Positions 60,892 through 64,000 of a stretch of DNA of 64,000 bases are shown piece by piece. The position numbers and the translations under genes were made by a program. The stretch is from contig NZ_AP023360.1 of assembly GCF_018326265.1 (NCBI RefSeq), positions 7,933,001 through 7,997,000 of the forward strand. The letters run 5' to 3'. The notes under the pieces are model-generated. The model did not search any database, was not told where the DNA came from, and worked only from the letters and a program-made list of their open reading frames with translations. How positions within the stretch are numbered: position 1 is the stretch's first letter; each line of letters begins with the position of its first letter. This DNA comes from Catellatospora sp. IY07-71. GTDB taxonomy: Bacteria > Actinomycetota > Actinomycetes > Mycobacteriales > Micromonosporaceae.

Positions 60892-61872
60892 TCAGACCGT
60901 CAGCATCTCGGCGGTGACGGCGGCTTCGGTGTCGGGGATGTTGAGGTCGCGGGCGCGCTTGTCGGCGAGGGCGAGCAGGCGCCTTATGCGGCCGGCGATG
61001 GCGTCCTTGGTGAGCGGGGGGTCGGCGAGGGCGCCCAGCTCTTCCAGGGAGGCCTGGCGGTGTTCGAGGCGCAGGCGGCCGGCGCTGGTGAGGTGGCCGG
61101 GGGCGTCGTCGGCGAGGATCTCCAGGGCGCGGGTGACGCGGGCCGCGGCGGCGACCGCGGCGCGGGCCGAGCGGCGCAGGTTGGCGTCGTCGAAGTTGGC
61201 CAGGCGGTTGGCGGTGGCGCGGACCTCGCGGCGGACGCGGCGCTCCTCCCAGGCCAGCACGCTGGCGTGCGCGCCGATGCGGGTGAGCAGGGCGGCGATG
61301 GCGTCGCCGTCCTTGACCACGACCCGGTCCACGCCGCGCACCTCGCGGGCCTTGGCGGTGATGCCGAGGCGGCGGGCCGCGCCGACCAGCGCCAGCGCCG
61401 ACTCGGGGCCGGGGCAGGTGATCTCCAGCGCGCAGGAGCGGCCGGGCTCGGTCAGCGAGCCGTGCGCCAGGAACGCCCCGCGCCAGGCGGCCACCGCGCA
61501 GCACACGCTCGCGTTGACCACGTTCGGCGGCAGGCCGCGCACGGGGCGGCCGCGTACGTCCAGCAGGCCGGTCTGCCGGGCCAGCGCCTCGCCGTCCTTG
61601 ACGATGCGCACGATGTAGTGGCTGCCCTTACGCAGCCCGCCCGAGGCGAGGATGTGCACCTCGCTCGGGTAGCCGTACAGGTCGGCGATGGTGGTGCGCA
61701 GGCGCCGGGCCACCGCACCGGTGTCCAGCTCCGCCTCCACCACCACCCGGCCGGAGACGATGTGCAGCCCGCCGGCGAAGCGCAGCAGCGCCGCCATCTC
61801 TGCCCGCCGGCAGCACGGCTTGGGCACGTCGACCCGACTGAGCTCGTCTTTGACCGCAGCGGTCATCGCCAT
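60892..61872 (-). CDS. whiA: Sporulation regulator WhiA
   Basis: A 326-residue DNA-binding protein made of a degenerate LAGLIDADG homing-endonuclease-like domain (about residues 1-225) and a C-terminal HTH (about 240-310, with [20 protein letters not shown]). It begins [20 protein letters not shown] and contains [14 protein letters not shown], the family's usual opening. WhiA acts with WhiB to start sporulation septation in streptomycetes and supports cell division elsewhere. ATG at 61872 has GAGGTGA upstream. It lies 68 bp after yvcK in the conserved rapZ-yvcK-whiA cluster. Confidence 0.95.
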   Translation of the reverse strand: MAMTAAVKDELSRVDVPKPCCRRAEMAALLRFAGGLHIVSGRVVVEAELDTGAVARRLRTTIADLYGYPSEVHILASGGLRKGSHYIVRIVKDGEALARQTGLLDVRGRPVRGLPPNVVNASVCCAVAAWRGAFLAHGSLTEPGRSCALEITCPGPESALALVGAARRLGITAKAREVRGVDRVVVKDGDAIAALLTRIGAHASVLAWEERRVRREVRATANRLANFDDANLRRSARAAVAAAARVTRALEILADDAPGHLTSAGRLRLEHRQASLEELGALADPPLTKDAIAGRIRRLLALADKRARDLNIPDTEAAVTAEMLTV

Positions 61873-61940
61873 CGTGTCGTCACCTCGTGGGCCGGTCGCG
61901 GCTGTGATGCCTGGGTGTGTCGTGCCGATTGTCGTACGTG

Positions 61941-62906
61941 CTAACGAGCGGTGCCCAAGAGTGGCACCAGTGCGCGGCCCAATCGGACCGGATCGTGTCG
62001 CGCGGTGCCGTCGGCGACGGCCACCGGCGCGATCGCGATACGGGCACCGAGTGATTCTGCCGCATTCGCGACCGGTTCGGGGTCTGGCACGGCATTCCTG
62101 TCGACCAGAACAATATCGACCTTGAGGTCCGGGAGGTAACGCCCGAGCGCATCCAGGTGGTCCGGCAGGGACAGCCCCATCGTCTCCCGGTCCGCGGCGA
62201 GGTTGAGGGTGACCAGCCGGCGCGCCCCGCTGGACGTGATCGCGTGCGCCAGCTGCGGCACCAGCAGGTGCGGGATGACGCTGGTGTACCAGCTGCCCGG
62301 CCCGAACACCAGCCAGTCCGCCTCGGCGATCGCGGTCAGCGCCTGCGGGCAGGCGTCCGGCTCCGGTGGCACCAGCCGCACCTGCACGACCCGGCCCTGC
62401 GCCACGGCCACCTGGTGCTGGCCGCGTACGGTCACCAGCCGGCCGCCGACCTCGATGTCCGCCTCGATGCTCAGCGGGCGGCAGGACATGGGCAGCACCC
62501 GGCCCACCGCGCGCAGCATCGCCGCGACGTGGTCCAGCGCCGCGACGGGGTCGCCGAGCTGCTCCATCAGCCCGCACAGCACCACGTTGCCGACCGGATG
62601 CCCGGCCAGCTCATCGGCGCCGCCGAAGCGGTACTGCAGCAGCCGCGCGCTGCGGTCGCTCACCTCGTCGGGGCCGGCCAGCGCGGCCAGCGCCTGGCGC
62701 AGGTCACCCGGAGGGAGTACGTCGCGGCCGGCCCGGATGCGGCCGCTGGAGCCGCCGTCGTCGGCCACGGTGACCACCGCGGTGATGTCCAGCGGCAGCC
62801 CCGTGGCGCGCAGCGCGCGCAGGCTCGCGCTGAGCCCGTGCCCCCCGCCGAAAGCCACCACCCGGATCCGGTCGCCGCCCCCTTGCGGCTTGGTGCCCAA
62901 GCTCAT
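61941..62906 (-). CDS. yvcK: YvcK/CofD-like family protein
   Basis: A 321-residue YvcK (GlmR-like) protein, a CofD-fold UDP-sugar-binding factor needed for growth on gluconeogenic carbon and for cell-wall precursor control in some bacteria. [18 protein letters not shown] is the Gly-rich nucleotide-binding start, followed by [17 protein letters not shown] and [31 protein letters not shown] and [18 protein letters not shown] are further diagnostic segments. ATG at 62906 overlaps the rapZ stop (ATGA). Confidence 0.93.
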   Translation of the reverse strand: MSLGTKPQGGGDRIRVVAFGGGHGLSASLRALRATGLPLDITAVVTVADDGGSSGRIRAGRDVLPPGDLRQALAALAGPDEVSDRSARLLQYRFGGADELAGHPVGNVVLCGLMEQLGDPVAALDHVAAMLRAVGRVLPMSCRPLSIEADIEVGGRLVTVRGQHQVAVAQGRVVQVRLVPPEPDACPQALTAIAEADWLVFGPGSWYTSVIPHLLVPQLAHAITSSGARRLVTLNLAADRETMGLSLPDHLDALGRYLPDLKVDIVLVDRNAVPDPEPVANAAESLGARIAIAPVAVADGTARHDPVRLGRALVPLLGTAR

Positions 62907-63850
62907 TCGCGTCCCAGGTCGCGGTGCTGAGCGTGCGCCACCACCCGCAGCTCACGCAGGCGGCGGGCCAGCTCCTCGGAGATGGCGACGCTGCGGTGCT
63001 TGCCGCCGGTGCAGCCGACGGCGACGGTCAGGTAGCGCTTGCCCTCGCGCTCGAATCCGGGTGCGGTCGCGGTGACCAGCCGGGCGTACGTCTCCACGAA
63101 GGTGTTAGCGCCGCGCTGGCCGAGGACGTAACGGCTGACCGCCTCCTCGCGGCCGGTGTGCTCGCGCAGCTCGGGCACCCAGTACGGGTTGGGCAGGAAC
63201 CGGGCGTCCAGCACGAAGTCCGCGTCCGGGGGCAGGCCGTACTTGAAGCCGAAGCTGAGCACGGTGACCCGCAGCCGCAGCGCCTCCGGGCTGGCGAACA
63301 GCTCCTCCACCCGGGCGCGCAGCTGGTTCACGTTCAGGTGCGAGGTGTCGATCAGGACGTCGGCCTGCTCGCGCGCCTCGGCCAGCAGGGCGCGCTCGGC
63401 GGCGATGCCGTCGGACAGCCGCCCGTCGCCCTGCAGCGGGTGCGAACGCCGCACGCTCTCGAACCGGCGGATCAGCACCTCGTCGTCGGCGTCGACGAAC
63501 ACCACACGCGGCGAGAAGCCCTTCTCGCGCAGGTCGCGGATGGCCCCGGCGAGGTCCGTGGAGAACACCCGGCTGCGTACGTCCAGCACCATCGCGGTGT
63601 GCCGGGCCGCCCCGCCCGCCTTCGCGGCCAGCTCGGCGAGCTGCACCAGCAGCGCCTGCGGCAGGTTGTCCACGACGTAGTAGCCGACGTTCTCCAGCGC
63701 GCGGGCCACCGTGCTGCGGCCTCCGCCGGAGACGCCGGTCACCACGACCAGGTCCGTGGCCGGCCGCTCGCCGGTCTCGTCCGCGGCGGCCCGCTCCTGG
63801 CCGGGCGTGCCCAGCCGGGCCGTCGTATCCACGCTCACGTGTGCCCCCAC
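62903..63850 (-). CDS. rapZ: RNase adapter RapZ (RapZ/YvcJ family P-loop protein)
   Basis: A 315-residue nucleotide-binding protein. The Walker A motif is VVVTGVSGGGRSTVA, with Arg instead of Lys in the loop. VVFVDADDEVLIRRFESVRRSHPL and the C-terminal TVAVGCTGGKHRSVAISEEL (ligand-binding pocket) are diagnostic. In E. coli RapZ controls GlmZ decay; in actinobacteria the role is less clear. GTG at 63850 with GGTGA nine bases upstream is used; GTG at 63838 is a possible alternative. Overlap with yvcK indicates an operon. Confidence 0.92.
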   Translation of the reverse strand: MGAHVSVDTTARLGTPGQERAAADETGERPATDLVVVTGVSGGGRSTVARALENVGYYVVDNLPQALLVQLAELAAKAGGAARHTAMVLDVRSRVFSTDLAGAIRDLREKGFSPRVVFVDADDEVLIRRFESVRRSHPLQGDGRLSDGIAAERALLAEAREQADVLIDTSHLNVNQLRARVEELFASPEALRLRVTVLSFGFKYGLPPDADFVLDARFLPNPYWVPELREHTGREEAVSRYVLGQRGANTFVETYARLVTATAPGFEREGKRYLTVAVGCTGGKHRSVAISEELARRLRELRVVAHAQHRDLGRE

Positions 63851-63961
63851 TGCCGATGGTCACCGCCCCGTGCGGGCGGCGGCCCGCCGTCCCGACGGCC
63901 CAGCCAAGCCGTGCGAGCGGGCGAGCAGGTTGCCGCGGGATGCAGGCAACGAGAAACCATC

Positions 63962-64000
63962 CTAGCCAGGGGTGCCGGGATCCTCCGCCGCCGCCGGGGC
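63962..64000 (-). CDS. Last codons of an upstream gene, probably uvrC (partial)
   Basis: A frame entering from the window edge on the minus strand reads 12 residues (APAAAEDPGTPG) and ends in TAG. An Ala/Pro/Glu-rich tail is plausible for excinuclease subunit C, and uvrC lies immediately upstream of rapZ in most actinobacteria. The assignment is positional only; the 111 bp up to rapZ show no other gene. Confidence 0.3.
   Translation of the reverse strand, partial: APAAAEDPGTPG

Overview
The window is very GC-rich chromosomal DNA from a filamentous actinomycete. WhiA, OpcA, AcnR-type and DUF2637 proteins, many GTG starts, gene starts with no visible Shine-Dalgarno sequence, and a suf operon with an embedded Rieske protein all fit. 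The dispersed palindromes resemble those I associate with Micromonosporaceae, but the genus cannot be fixed from sequence alone. The gene order whiA-gap-pgk-tpiA-secG facing tkt-tal-pgi-zwf-opcA-pgl is a conserved actinobacterial chromosome core, not an island.

Layout. 1-9.8 kb: 3' end of pepP, a giant two-catalytic-domain amylopullulanase with MalR-like operators and a divergent 52-residue ORF, a pirin, small unknown genes, a LysE exporter and a VOC protein. 9.8-18.8 kb: acnA, a second pirin, a PH-like membrane protein, a RIO kinase, a HAD phosphatase, a DUF2637 protein and an acnR-type TetR gene. acnA and acnR carry the same 20-bp upstream motif. 19-22.3 kb: a 34-residue membrane peptide overlapping ddaH, then a tightly coupled three-gene unit: a TIGR04222-type membrane protein with a Gly/Cys tail, a DUF692 multinuclear iron oxidase (MNIO) and a small partner. 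22.4-35 kb: an ABC exporter, crotonase, HTH protein, membrane protein, ABC-F ATPase, zinc peptidase, VLRF1-like protein, class V aminotransferase, a broken AlkD-like gene, TMEM175-like channel, HAD, LysE and GNAT proteins. 35.3-41.9 kb: sufR-B-D-Rieske-C-S-U-T. 42-46.7 kb: ctaA, two unknown genes, an ATP-grasp protein and ctaB. 46.9-55.1 kb: pentose-phosphate operon. 55.1-64 kb: secG, a solute-binding lipoprotein, glycolytic genes, whiA, yvcK, rapZ and probably the last codons of uvrC.

Two things stand out. First, the TIGR04222/MNIO/partner unit looks like a ribosomal peptide-modification system whose substrate is a membrane-anchored Cys-Gly tail; a perfect hairpin also covers the first gene's start codon. 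Second, five families of long intergenic hairpins (called A-E here) occur. Every non-overlapping convergent gene junction in the window carries a hairpin, and all but one of these (the conventional pgl/secG terminator) belong to these families. Arms of family B copies differ in sequence but stay complementary, so the pairing itself is maintained.

No tRNA, rRNA gene, CRISPR array, transposase, integrase or prophage was seen.
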